This document shows positions 15,836-24,105 of a stretch of DNA of 64,000 nucleotides, piece after piece. Made by a program: the position numbers and the translations under genes. The stretch comes from Pyxidicoccus fallax. GTDB lineage: Bacteria; Myxococcota; Myxococcia; Myxococcales; Myxococcaceae. Where the stretch lies: the NCBI RefSeq assembly GCF_012933655.1, contig NZ_JABBJJ010000006.1:1-64000 (forward strand), in the 5' to 3' direction. Position 1 is the first letter of the stretch, and every line of letters starts with the position of its first letter. The notes under the pieces are model-generated. The model made no database searches. It was given only the letters and a program-made list of their open reading frames with translations, and was not told the DNA's origin.

Positions 15836-17572
15836 TCAGTCCTCCTCGCCCAGGTAGCGGAACACCGAACGCAGCCCGATGCCGAGCGCCCGTGCCGCGT
15901 CCTTCTTGCTCCCCCCGCTGCGGGCGATGGCCTCGCGCACGTAGCGCTGGACGAAGGCATCGCGCGCCTCGTCCAGCGGCACGAGGGGCGCCCCGTCCGA
16001 TTCCAGCTCGAGGTCCTCGAAGCCGATGAGCTCCCCCGAGGCGAGGATGGCCGCGCGACGCACCCGGGAGACCAGCTCCCGCACGTTGCCTGGAAAGGGA
16101 TGGCCGCGCAGGGCCTCGGTGGCCTTCTGGGTGAAGCCCCGGGCGCGCCGGCCCTCCTGCTTCAGCACGTGGTGGGCGATGAGCAGCACGTCGTCGCCCC
16201 GCTCCCGCAGCGGCGGCACGTCCACGCGCACCTCGTCCAACCGGTAGAGCAGGTCCTCCCGGAAGCTTCCCTGGGCGACCCGCTCCTTGAGGGGCTGGTG
16301 CGTGGCCGAAATCACGCGCATGTCCACCTTGCGCGGGCGGCTCTCGCCCAGGCGCGTCACCTCGCGCTCCTGGACCACGCGCAACAGCCGGGACTGGAGG
16401 GCGAAGGGCATGTCGCCGATTTCGTCCAGGAAGAGCGTGCCGCCGTCCGCCGCCTCCACGAGTCCGGCCCGGTCCGCGCCCGCGCCCGAGAAGGCGCCGC
16501 GCGCATGGCCGAACAGCTCCCGCTCGATGAGGGACTCGGGCAGGGCCGCGCAGTTGATGGCCACCAGCCGCCCGCGCCGCCCGCTGCGTCGGTGCAGGGC
16601 ACGCGCGACCTCCTCCTTGCCGGTGCCCGTCTCGCCCTGGATGAGCACGTGGAGGGAGGTGGGCGCCAGCCGCTCGACCTGCCGGTAGAGCGCTCGCATG
16701 GCGTGGGACTCGCCGATGAGCCCCTCGAAGGTGGCGGCGGAGATGCGCTGCGTGAGGTTGTCCACGCGGGCGCGCAACTCGGTCAGCTCTTCCGAGGTGG
16801 CGAGCAGCAGCGCGGCCAGTGACGAGAGCGCCATGGCCTCCTCCAGGTGCACGGAGGAGAACGGAGGGCTGCCCACGCGCCGACCCAGGTACACCGCGTG
16901 GAGCGGCGCCGCGCCCGCGCGCAGCGGGAGCACCAGCGCGGAGACGAGGCGCAAGGCCACGACGCTGGGCGCTCCGGCCAGCGCCGCGTCCGCGGCCACG
17001 TCCTCCACCCGCACCGGAGTGCCCGAGGCGACCACCTGGTCCACGAGGCTGTCCGCCACCGCGGCGTCCGGCACCGGCCCCGTGGCGCAGAGCACCTGGC
17101 GCTGGCCTCCTTCCACCGAGACGAGGAAGCCCACGTCCGCGCCCGTCACCTCCGCGAGCCCGCGCATGGTGGCTTCCAGCAACTCCACGGAGGGACGCTG
17201 CGCCAGCAACCGCGAGGCGAAGCCCGTCAACACCGCCACGAGCCGGCTGGAGGGAGCCGTCCCGAACGCGGGCTCCGAGGAGGACCGCGCCTCCTGGGCG
17301 CCGCCGAGGGTGAGCGTGGCGCGGCCGACGACGAAGACGTCCCCTGGAGTCACGGGGGCTGAGTCCACGCGCTTGCCTCGCACGCGCACGTCACAGCCCT
17401 TGCCCGCGGCGGAGATGGTCCACCCCTGCTCATCACGGAAGAGCAAGGCGTGGCTGGCCTTCACCCCCGCGTCCGGGAGGACGATGTCACAGGCGGGGTC
17501 CGAGCCGATGGACACCACGGGCTTCTCCAACGGGACGCGGCGGCCATCTGGCAGGGTCAGCAGGAACAGCAT
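15836..17572 (-). CDS. Sigma-54-dependent transcriptional activator with FHA and GAF domains
   Basis: 578 residues. FHA domain about 5-92 (phosphothreonine binding), GAF domain about 115-255, sigma-54 AAA+ domain about 282-510 and Fis-type helix-turn-helix 553-573. Walker A GETGTGKE (313-320), Walker B LFLDEIGD (380-387) and an arginine-finger region are present. The sigma-54 contact loop reads GAFSGA (359-364) instead of GAFTGA. FHA-containing activators of this kind are a myxobacterial speciality and are thought to be driven by Ser/Thr kinase signalling; a Hanks kinase lies 0.7 kb downstream on the same strand. The ATG at 17572 begins directly with the FHA fold. Confidence 0.9.
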   Translation of the reverse strand: MLFLLTLPDGRRVPLEKPVVSIGSDPACDIVLPDAGVKASHALLFRDEQGWTISAAGKGCDVRVRGKRVDSAPVTPGDVFVVGRATLTLGGAQEARSSSEPAFGTAPSSRLVAVLTGFASRLLAQRPSVELLEATMRGLAEVTGADVGFLVSVEGGQRQVLCATGPVPDAAVADSLVDQVVASGTPVRVEDVAADAALAGAPSVVALRLVSALVLPLRAGAAPLHAVYLGRRVGSPPFSSVHLEEAMALSSLAALLLATSEELTELRARVDNLTQRISAATFEGLIGESHAMRALYRQVERLAPTSLHVLIQGETGTGKEEVARALHRRSGRRGRLVAINCAALPESLIERELFGHARGAFSGAGADRAGLVEAADGGTLFLDEIGDMPFALQSRLLRVVQEREVTRLGESRPRKVDMRVISATHQPLKERVAQGSFREDLLYRLDEVRVDVPPLRERGDDVLLIAHHVLKQEGRRARGFTQKATEALRGHPFPGNVRELVSRVRRAAILASGELIGFEDLELESDGAPLVPLDEARDAFVQRYVREAIARSGGSKKDAARALGIGLRSVFRYLGEED

Positions 17573-17891
17573 GGGTGCGGTCGAGCCTCGGGGTCCGGAG
17601 CTCGCTCGGGCTCCGGAACGCCGGAGTATAGGGAGGATGGAGGCATGAGGGCGACTCAGTGTCTGGAGTGGCGGCATTGAAAGTGGTGCGCCTCCCCAGG
17701 AGCGCAATCCCTCACTCAACGAGGCCTGGCGGCGCTGGCGCCTGGGCAGCTCGTGGAGCACATCCATGACACGCATGTCCTGGCTGTAACATCGAATGCT
17801 ACAATGAAACATGGCTCAATGCGTGGCCATACGGTTGTGCTGGAGATGATTTGAGCACAAATGTATGGTGTGCCCCTCACCAGGAGGCAGC
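17573..17891. other. Intergenic region between divergent genes
   Basis: 319 bases with no convincing gene. It should hold the promoters of the sigma-54 activator (leftward) and of a secreted protein (rightward). The right third is notably AT-richer and carries the inverted repeat at 17835-17860 and a strong AGGAGG at 17882-17887. No TGGCAC-N5-TTGC sigma-54 promoter was found. Confidence 0.5.
17835..17860. promoter_or_regulatory. Inverted repeat TTGTGCT-N12-AGCACAA
   Basis: Perfect 7-base arms 32-57 bases before the start of the secreted repeat protein. It could be an operator or an mRNA hairpin if transcription starts upstream. Function not known. Confidence 0.35.
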
Positions 17892-18593
17892 ATGCACATC
17901 AATCACTCATCTTCGTCTTGTCGTTCCTGTGCTTCGCGCGGCTGGCTGTTCGTGGCCATCGCGGCCCTGGCGCTCGTCGTGGCCGCTCCCGGCCGTGCCG
18001 AGGCCCAGTGCACGAGCTTGCCGACCAACACCTCGGTATCTCCTGGCTCGGCGTATATGGACACCATCGACGTGTCCGGGCTTGCGTACGGCACGTATTA
18101 CGTCTCCGCGTCCTTCACTGGCAGCGCCGGCCTCATCAACCTGGCGCTCAGCGCCGCGCCTGGCTTTACCAACAGCTCTGGACAGAAGGGCTTCATCGGC
18201 TCGTCGACCACCCTCTATCTGAGCTTCATCATGGCCAGCGGCGCTCTGCCGGGGCGTTACTCGACGGTGTCGCTGCATGTCTACAACACGCTGGGACAGA
18301 CCGTCTGCAGTTCCAGCTTCGTGGTCTCCGTTCCGGGTGACGCCTGCCCGCTCGACGCCTACTGGGATGGGTCGAACATCGACGCCTGGTTTGACGGCGC
18401 CAACTGCTACGTCCACGAGGTCCCGGCGGGTGATGGCACGCCGTTCGTGCACAACAACAGCTATTACGTGTCGACCGGTCCGAACAATGTCTGCGAGGCC
18501 GGCTTCTTCGACTCCGCCAACTGCTACCTGGGCTCCGCGCCGAGCGGGAAGACAGGCTTTCTCCATGGAGGCGCTTTCTATTACATCCCCTGA
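17892..18593 (+). CDS. Secreted protein with two C-terminal aromatic/Cys repeats
   Basis: 233 residues. The signal peptide ends near AEAQC (about residue 38). An N-terminal beta-rich domain (about 40-145, MATH-like or Ig-like by eye) is followed by two repeats of the form WFDGANCYVHEVPxGxxxFVHNNSYYV and FFDSANCYLGSAPSGxxGFLHGGAFYYI. I have seen this repeat at the ends of secreted hydrolases in myxobacteria and cyanobacteria, where it looks like a surface- or substrate-binding module. The ATG at 17892 has a perfect AGGAGG 4 bases upstream, which decides the start. No catalytic motif; a binding role is inferred. Confidence 0.7.
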   Translation: MHINHSSSSCRSCASRGWLFVAIAALALVVAAPGRAEAQCTSLPTNTSVSPGSAYMDTIDVSGLAYGTYYVSASFTGSAGLINLALSAAPGFTNSSGQKGFIGSSTTLYLSFIMASGALPGRYSTVSLHVYNTLGQTVCSSSFVVSVPGDACPLDAYWDGSNIDAWFDGANCYVHEVPAGDGTPFVHNNSYYVSTGPNNVCEAGFFDSANCYLGSAPSGKTGFLHGGAFYYIP

Positions 18594-18904
18594 CGGCGTG
18601 AGGTTCTCGCGAACCTCCTCATGAGAGGGCCGAGGCCGGGGTGGCGTTGACGGAGCGGCAGCAGGCGCGTACCCCGGCCTTTCCTCCCGAGCCGCGCAAG
18701 CAGAGGATGCGCTCGCTCTTCTCGTCATCCCCCTGATGGAGGGAACCATCAGGACAGAATGATGCAGTCAGATTACTCCTGCACCACGGAGTCCTTTCCA
18801 CTTCGCCACAGTCGCGCGAGAAGTGACAGGACAGCGCGCCCGTCCACCTGCGCCGAGGAGTATGAGCGCCGTCCGCCAGTCGGCTGGTGCGCAGGAGGCG
18901 TTCC
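18594..18904. other. Intergenic region with two hairpins
   Basis: 311 bases between two rightward genes. At the left end is the hairpin GAGGTTC-TCGC-GAACCTC (18600-18617), a likely terminator. In the middle is a perfect inverted repeat CCTGATGG-N6-CCATCAGG (18732-18753), a candidate operator or second terminator. A 95-residue reverse-strand reading frame here was judged not real. Confidence 0.5.
18600..18617 (+). terminator. Short hairpin after secreted repeat protein
   Basis: Arms GAGGTTC/GAACCTC around TCGC, 7 bases after the stop of the upstream gene. No T-tract. Confidence 0.45.
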
Positions 18905-21004
18905 ATGGATGGTCGTACTCAGAGAGTCCTGTTGAGGAAGTGGTCTGGCATCTCCACCCTGTTCCTGGCGGCCGCCTGCGGTCCCGGCGCCGTGTCCGAA
19001 TCACCCGAGCCTCAAACCCAGAGCGCGGCGCTCTTCGCTGGCGAGCCGCTCGTGAGCGCGGCGAGCGGCCGCTGTCTCGACGTGGCGCAAGAGAGCCGCA
19101 CGCCCGGCACGGGGCTGCAGATCTACGGCTGCCATGGCCGCGTCAACCAGGCCTTCACCTTCACCGCCGCGGGTGAGCTGCGCACCTACGACAACACGCT
19201 GTGCGTGGACACGGCCTCGGGGCAGACGGCCCAGGGAACGCGCGCCGTCATCGCCACGTGCACGGGTTCGCCGGCGCAGAAGTGGGTCCTCAACGCGAAT
19301 GGCAGCGTGGTCCACACGGCGACCGGCCTGTGCCTGGACGTGGAGGGCGCGAGAACCGCGGACGGAACGCCCGTCATCGTCTGGGCCTGCAACGGACAGA
19401 CGAACCAGAGGTGGTCCCGCCCCTCGGTCCCCGACACGCAGGCGCCCACGCCTCCCAGCAACCTCGTGTCGAGCAACCTCACCTGCAACTCGGTGACGCT
19501 GAGCTGGACGGGCTCGACGGACAACGTCGGCGTGGCCTTCTACGACGTGTACCACGACGGTCAGCACGTGAAGTCCGTGGATGGCAACACGCGCTCGACG
19601 TCGCTCACGGTGGTGCCGGGCGTCACCTGGGGCTGGTACGTGAATGCGCGTGACGCCGCGGGCAACGTCTCGCAGGCCAGCCCCACGCTGTCGTTGACGC
19701 CACCGCAGTGCCAGGCGGACACCACGCCTCCGACGGCACCGACGCAGCTGTCGGGCAGCGTGTCCGGAACGAGCGCGACGCTGAGCTGGAACGCCTCGAC
19801 GGACAACATCGGCGTCACCGGCTACGACGTGCTCCGCAACGGCGCCAGGGTCGGCACCGCGACGGGCACCACCTACGCGGACAGCGGGCTCGCGGCGAGC
19901 ACCACCTACACCTATTCGGTCGTGGCGCGAGACGCCCAGGGCAACCTGTCCCCCGCGAGCAACGCGCTCACGCTCACCACGGGCGCGGCGTGCACGAACC
20001 CCATCTGCTCGGTGACGCAGGTCACGACGGATACGGACATTCCGTGGGGGCTGGTGGCGCTCGCGGACGGGACGGTGCTCTACAGCCGCCGGGACGCGCA
20101 GGACATCGTGCGCCTGAATCCCGCGACGGGGGTCAAGACGACGCTCGGCACCGTTCCCAACGTGCAGAGCACGGACGGAGAGGGCGGCCTGCTCGGGCTC
20201 GCCGTTTCTCCGTCGTTCGACACGGACCGCTGGCTGTACATCATGCACACGTCCCCCACGGACAACCGCATCGTGCGCATGCGGGTCACGCCGGGCTTCA
20301 CCCTCGACCCGGCGAGCCACCAGGTGCTGGTGCAGGGCTTGCTGCGCAACAAGTTCCACAACGGCGGCCGCCTGCGGTGGGGCCCGGACGGCAAGCTGTA
20401 CGCGAGCACCGGTGACGCGCAGAACGGCGCCAACTCGCAGAACACCTCGAACCTCGCGGGCAAGGTGCTGCGCATCAACCCGGACGGCACCATTCCCAGC
20501 GACAACCCGTTCGGGAATCTCGTCTGGAGCTATGGCCACCGCAATCCGCAGGGGCTGGCCTTCGACTCGAGCGGCCGGCTCTGGGAGCAGGAGTTCGGGA
20601 ACTCCGTGATGGACGAGACCAACCTCATCGTGAAGGGCGGCAACTACGGCTGGCCCAACTGCGAGGGCACGGTCTCGCAGGGTGGAAGCGGCTGCGCGAC
20701 GCCGGGCTACATCGCGCCCAAGCGGACCTACTCCACGGCCGAGGGCTCGTGCAGCGGAATCGCCATCGTGCGGGACGTGCTCTACGTGGCGTGCCAGCGC
20801 GGCACGCGGCTGTACCGGGAGGTCATCTCGGGCTCGGACCTCACCAACGTGACGTCGTACTTCGTCGGAACGTATGGACGGTTGCGGACGGTCGAGCCCA
20901 CCGTGGATGGAAATCTCTGGCTCACCACGAGCAACTCGGGGGACAAGGACAGCATCCCCAACAACAGCAACGAGAGGATCTTCCGGGTACAGCTCGGCAA
21001 CTGA
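18905..21004 (+). CDS. Ricin lectin-FN3-FN3-glucose/sorbosone dehydrogenase fusion lipoprotein
   Basis: 699 residues. A lipoprotein signal (lipobox LAAAC, about 22-26) is followed by a ricin-type beta-trefoil with three QxW-like repeats (about 45-170; RCLDVAQES, LCVDTASGQT, LCLDVEGART), two fibronectin type III domains (about 175-268 and 275-362) and a C-terminal six-bladed quinoprotein-type domain (about 368-699). That last domain has LLGLAVSPSF, HNGGRLRWGPDGKLY, and GHRNPQGLAFD, as in PQQ-dependent aldose/sorbosone dehydrogenases. It is probably exported, binds a glycan through the lectin domain, and oxidises a sugar using PQQ. The ATG at 18905 starts the signal peptide. It is a single gene with no partner close by. 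Confidence 0.88.
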   Translation: MDGRTQRVLLRKWSGISTLFLAAACGPGAVSESPEPQTQSAALFAGEPLVSAASGRCLDVAQESRTPGTGLQIYGCHGRVNQAFTFTAAGELRTYDNTLCVDTASGQTAQGTRAVIATCTGSPAQKWVLNANGSVVHTATGLCLDVEGARTADGTPVIVWACNGQTNQRWSRPSVPDTQAPTPPSNLVSSNLTCNSVTLSWTGSTDNVGVAFYDVYHDGQHVKSVDGNTRSTSLTVVPGVTWGWYVNARDAAGNVSQASPTLSLTPPQCQADTTPPTAPTQLSGSVSGTSATLSWNASTDNIGVTGYDVLRNGARVGTATGTTYADSGLAASTTYTYSVVARDAQGNLSPASNALTLTTGAACTNPICSVTQVTTDTDIPWGLVALADGTVLYSRRDAQDIVRLNPATGVKTTLGTVPNVQSTDGEGGLLGLAVSPSFDTDRWLYIMHTSPTDNRIVRMRVTPGFTLDPASHQVLVQGLLRNKFHNGGRLRWGPDGKLYASTGDAQNGANSQNTSNLAGKVLRINPDGTIPSDNPFGNLVWSYGHRNPQGLAFDSSGRLWEQEFGNSVMDETNLIVKGGNYGWPNCEGTVSQGGSGCATPGYIAPKRTYSTAEGSCSGIAIVRDVLYVACQRGTRLYREVISGSDLTNVTSYFVGTYGRLRTVEPTVDGNLWLTTSNSGDKDSIPNNSNERIFRVQLGN

Positions 21005-21020
21005 GCGTTGCCGTTCCCGC

Positions 21021-21536
21021 TCACCCGCGCACCGCCGGAGGCTTCCAGTCCTCCGGCGTGTCGTGGTCCGGGTGTTGATACGAGACGGGCACGGGCCGAC
21101 CGGCGGTGGTTACCACCGCCTCCGTGCTCCTTCCAGGCAACCCCGGCACCCGTTCGACCCACGCGAGATAGCTCTCCAGGCCCGCCGCCGCGACCGGCAC
21201 CGCCTGGGAGGGGTCATCGAGGCTTCCGACCATCAGCTCGAGCCCACCGTCCGACAGGTCCGCGAAGGCCAGCGGTGTTCCGCAGGCCGCGCAGAACCAG
21301 CGCTCCGCCACGTCCGAGCTGCGGAAGCGCGCCGGGGAGCCGCGAGTCCAGACCACCGCGCGGCCGGGCACCGCCGCCAGCACGGCGAAGGGACCGCCGC
21401 TCGCCTTCTGACACATGCGGCAGTGGCAGACACAGACACGCGCATCCTCAATGATTCTGTAGCGCACCGCGCCGCATTGGCACCCGCCGCTCCAAGGGGT
21501 TGCGCTTGCTCCAGACGAAGGGTCGTTCATCCCCAT
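21021..21536 (-). CDS. GFA/CENP-V zinc-binding family protein
   Basis: 171 residues. Zinc ligands are arranged as in the GFA (glutathione-dependent formaldehyde-activating) fold: GGCQCGAVRY, CHCRMCQKASG and FCAACGTPL. Family members bind structural zinc, and some interact with glutathione or small aldehydes, although the original enzyme claim is disputed. A C-terminal extension (about 130-171) is rich in Pro/Val and follows the zinc core. The start at 21536 is the first of two ATGs six bases apart. It follows another GFA gene on the same strand after about 115 bases and converges with the dehydrogenase fusion. Confidence 0.8.
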   Translation of the reverse strand: MGMNDPSSGASATPWSGGCQCGAVRYRIIEDARVCVCHCRMCQKASGGPFAVLAAVPGRAVVWTRGSPARFRSSDVAERWFCAACGTPLAFADLSDGGLELMVGSLDDPSQAVPVAAAGLESYLAWVERVPGLPGRSTEAVVTTAGRPVPVSYQHPDHDTPEDWKPPAVRG

Positions 21537-21652
21537 GTCTTGGGACTTCAAGCCTCCGAGCGCAAGGGGGATGGTCCAGGAGCCTGAGCGCCAGGAGCCG
21601 TTCCGAGGTGGACGTCCACGGCCAGACGCGCGGCCATGGGCTTGGAGCGTCC

Positions 21653-22051
21653 TCAGTGCGGCCTGGGCGGAATCGTGTCGAACCGCGGCACCCCGTCCGC
21701 GACGTCGTAATAATCGCCCTTGTCGGCCATGTAGACGTGGACCGCCACGCGGGTGTGGGTCGGCGTGTCGAAGGCCCCCATCGCGATCCCAATCCAATCG
21801 CGCTGGAGCGGATCCCAGAACAGCGACGAACCGCAGACGGAGCAGAAGCCGCGGCGCGCCTTCTCGGACGACTGGAACCAGCCGATCTTGTCTTCGCCCT
21901 CGATCTTGACTGCCGAGCGCGGCACGTCCGTCGAGACGAAATAGTGGCCCGAGTGCTTGCGACACTTGCTGCAATGGCAGGCGTCTGGGGCGCGCAACTC
22001 GCCTTCCACGGTGAAACGGACTGCACCGCACAAGCACGAACCTCGATGCAT
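21653..22051 (-). CDS. GFA/CENP-V zinc-binding family protein
   Basis: 132 residues. The zinc-binding pattern is SCLCGAVRF, CHCSKCRKHSG and FCSVCGSSLF, with the conserved WDP... region and IGIAMGAFD in the C-terminal half. The start MHRGSCLCG at 22051 begins exactly at the conserved fold; an in-frame extension upstream would overlap the PD40 lipoprotein gene. Its sequence is clearly different from its neighbour GFA gene, so the pair looks like an old duplication or independent recruitment. The activity is unknown; binding of a thiol or aldehyde compound is only suggested by family. Confidence 0.82.
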   Translation of the reverse strand: MHRGSCLCGAVRFTVEGELRAPDACHCSKCRKHSGHYFVSTDVPRSAVKIEGEDKIGWFQSSEKARRGFCSVCGSSLFWDPLQRDWIGIAMGAFDTPTHTRVAVHVYMADKGDYYDVADGVPRFDTIPPRPH

Positions 22052-22122
22052 GGAATGACCTCGTCCGAAGGATGGGTTGGAAGACTGCTGCTTTCGCATC
22101 GGACTGACAAGCGCAACCACCC

Positions 22123-23109
22123 TCACAGCCCGAGCGCACTCATCGGCACCCGGTAGATGTCCCCCGTTCCGTTCCCGATGCCACGCAGCGTGGCGTCGTT
22201 CCGGGGCACGTCGAACCGCTCGCCCACGTCACCGGTGTGGGGCCGGGTGCTGCTGAAGTAGAGCCACTTCCCATCCGGCGTGACGCTCTGGTTGTAGTCG
22301 CTGGCCTTCGAGTTGATGCCTTCGCAGAGCGGCCGGGCCCGCTCCCATCCCATGGGAGTCCTGCGGCTGAGGAACAAGTCATACCCGCCGAGGCCATCGG
22401 GCCGACGCAGGGCACTGAAGAGGAGGTAGCTCTCGTCCGGGGCAATCCAGGGCTCCAGCTCGTGCATGGCGGTGTTGATGGCGTTGCCCAGGTTCTCGGG
22501 CGGTTGGTAGACGCCGTCCACGAGACGGGAGACCCACAGGTCGCTCCCTCCGCGGGTGCCGGGGCGCTCGCCTCCGAAGTAGAGATTCCCGTTGGCGGCC
22601 ACGGCCGGCGACCACTCATCGAGGCTCGCGTCGTTCACCGGAGCGGGAAGGCGCGTGGCCTCGCCCCACTCACCGTCCGCCCGCAGCGAGGCCCGCCAGA
22701 TGTCGTAGGACGCCCGCGGCCCGGTCTCTCCAGGGAGCGGACGGTCGGAGATGAAGAACACGCTCCGTCCATCCGGAGAGAGGTGCGGGTCCGCATTGCT
22801 CCACTGCTCGGCGAAGCGTGGCTTGACGGGTGGGGACCACTGCCCGCCCTCACCGCGTCGCGTCTCGAACAACTCGAATCGCTCGAAGGCGTCGTCGGCG
22901 CGGCCGAAGAGCACGCGGCGCTGGTCCGGGGAGAAGGCCATGAAGAAGTCCCAGGCGCCCGTGGTGAACACCCCCGCTCCATAGAGCTCGGGCGCACATT
23001 GGCCCCGCGAGCGGCTGGGGGTGTCTTCCACCCGAGCGGCGGGCGCGCGACAGCCCATCCACGGGGTGCTCATCAACAAGAGGATGCTCCACGGACCAAG
23101 GCGCGTCAT
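22123..23109 (-). CDS. PD40/TolB-like beta-propeller lipoprotein
   Basis: 328 residues. Lipobox WMGC near residue 19 marks a lipoprotein. The mature protein carries WD40-like PD40 repeats (SPDQRRVLFG, SPDGRSVFFISDR, ANGNLYFGGERPG, DESYLLFSALRRP, TPDGKWLYFSSTRP), so it should fold as a beta-propeller. These propellers usually bind a protein or glycan in the periplasm or on the surface. The ATG at 23109 is preferred over an in-frame GTG at 23127 because GGAG lies about 9 bases upstream. It is divergent from the AraC-type regulator with about 60 bases between them, so it may be regulated by it. Confidence 0.78.
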   Translation of the reverse strand: MTRLGPWSILLLMSTPWMGCRAPAARVEDTPSRSRGQCAPELYGAGVFTTGAWDFFMAFSPDQRRVLFGRADDAFERFELFETRRGEGGQWSPPVKPRFAEQWSNADPHLSPDGRSVFFISDRPLPGETGPRASYDIWRASLRADGEWGEATRLPAPVNDASLDEWSPAVAANGNLYFGGERPGTRGGSDLWVSRLVDGVYQPPENLGNAINTAMHELEPWIAPDESYLLFSALRRPDGLGGYDLFLSRRTPMGWERARPLCEGINSKASDYNQSVTPDGKWLYFSSTRPHTGDVGERFDVPRNDATLRGIGNGTGDIYRVPMSALGL

Positions 23110-23168
23110 CGAGTGGCTCTCCGTCACGGCGGTTCAGGTCCAGCGGGTGCGTGCAGTAGCATCCGCGC

Positions 23169-24062
23169 ATGACGCGAAACTTGGGGGATGTTGCGGCTGT
23201 CGAGTCGTTCCCGGCGCGGCCACGCGGAGAGCACCTGCTCGGCCAGGACGCGTCGATGCAGGCCACGGACTGCGTCTGCCACGCGGGCGTGTGCAGCCCG
23301 CTCTTCGAGGGAGCGCACCCTCGCGCTCACATCTCGGTGCTGCTGGCGGGCACCTTCCACGCCCGCTCGCGTCAGGGCGCGGCGCTGGTGGGGCCGGGCG
23401 CCCTGCTGCTCGGAAATGCCTTCGCCCCCTACGAGTACCGCCATGTCGACGATGGCGGGGACCGCTCCATCGTCTTCGACTACGACGAGGTACTGATGGA
23501 CGAACTGGGCGGCTCGAGGGGATTCAGCCGCCTGTGTATCCCCTCCTCGCCCGCGTCGGCGGGAGCCGTGATGCTCGCCTGGCAGGCGCTGTGGAGTGGC
23601 GAGGCGGAGGCGCTGAAGGAAGCCGCGCTGGCCGTCGCGGAGGTCGCGCTGGCGGCGGACCAGGGCGAGTCGGGTGAAGACGTGAGGCCCTCGCCACGAC
23701 AGGTCCGGCGGGTGGCCCGGACGCTGCGGTACGTCGAGGCACACTGCGCGGACGACTGCTCGCTCGACGCGCTGGCGGCTCAAGCGGGACTCAGCCGCTT
23801 CCACTTCCTGCGCGTCTTCCGGGCGATGACGGGACAGACGCCACGTCAGTTCGTCATCGCCACCCGGCTGCGGGTGGCCGCGACAGCGCTGCGGGCGACG
23901 CGCAAGCCCATCACCGAGGTCGCCCTGGACGCGGGCTTCGGGGACCTGTCGCACTTCACGACGAGCTTCACGCGCGCATTCGGAGCGTCGCCGCGCGCCT
24001 TTCGCAAGCGCGGAGCGGCTTCGCCCCGCGCACTGCCTCGAAGCTTCCGACTGGGCTCCTGA
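23169..24062 (+). CDS. AraC family transcriptional regulator
   Basis: 297 residues. A cupin-like N-terminal sensing domain (about 20-120; HPRAHISVLLAGTFHAR, GALLLGNAFAPYEY) is followed by a typical two-HTH AraC domain (about 185-280). The first HTH is LDALAAQAGLSRFHFLRVFRAMTGQTPRQF and the second ITEVALDAGFGDLSHFTTSFTRAFGASPRAFR, matching the family signature. Such proteins usually activate a neighbouring gene in response to a small molecule. The best candidate target is the divergent PD40 lipoprotein gene. A strong hairpin follows 8 bases after the stop and separates it from the convergent gene. Confidence 0.88.
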   Translation: MTRNLGDVAAVESFPARPRGEHLLGQDASMQATDCVCHAGVCSPLFEGAHPRAHISVLLAGTFHARSRQGAALVGPGALLLGNAFAPYEYRHVDDGGDRSIVFDYDEVLMDELGGSRGFSRLCIPSSPASAGAVMLAWQALWSGEAEALKEAALAVAEVALAADQGESGEDVRPSPRQVRRVARTLRYVEAHCADDCSLDALAAQAGLSRFHFLRVFRAMTGQTPRQFVIATRLRVAATALRATRKPITEVALDAGFGDLSHFTTSFTRAFGASPRAFRKRGAASPRALPRSFRLGS

Positions 24063-24070
24063 ATGTGGAG

Positions 24071-24095
24071 GGCCGGGAGGTTCCTCCTCCCGGCC
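24071..24095. terminator. Bidirectional terminator hairpin
   Basis: Perfect 10-base arms GGCCGGGAGG/CCTCCCGGCC around a 5-base loop, followed by GTGCTTTGGCTT. It sits in the 43-base gap between two convergent genes and can serve both. Confidence 0.7.
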
Positions 24096-24105
24096 GTGCT
24101 TTGGC

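Noticed and set aside
18619-18906. 95-residue reverse-strand reading frame between two secreted-protein genes
   Set aside because: No ribosome binding site, odd composition, and it covers two hairpins and the promoter side of the next gene.
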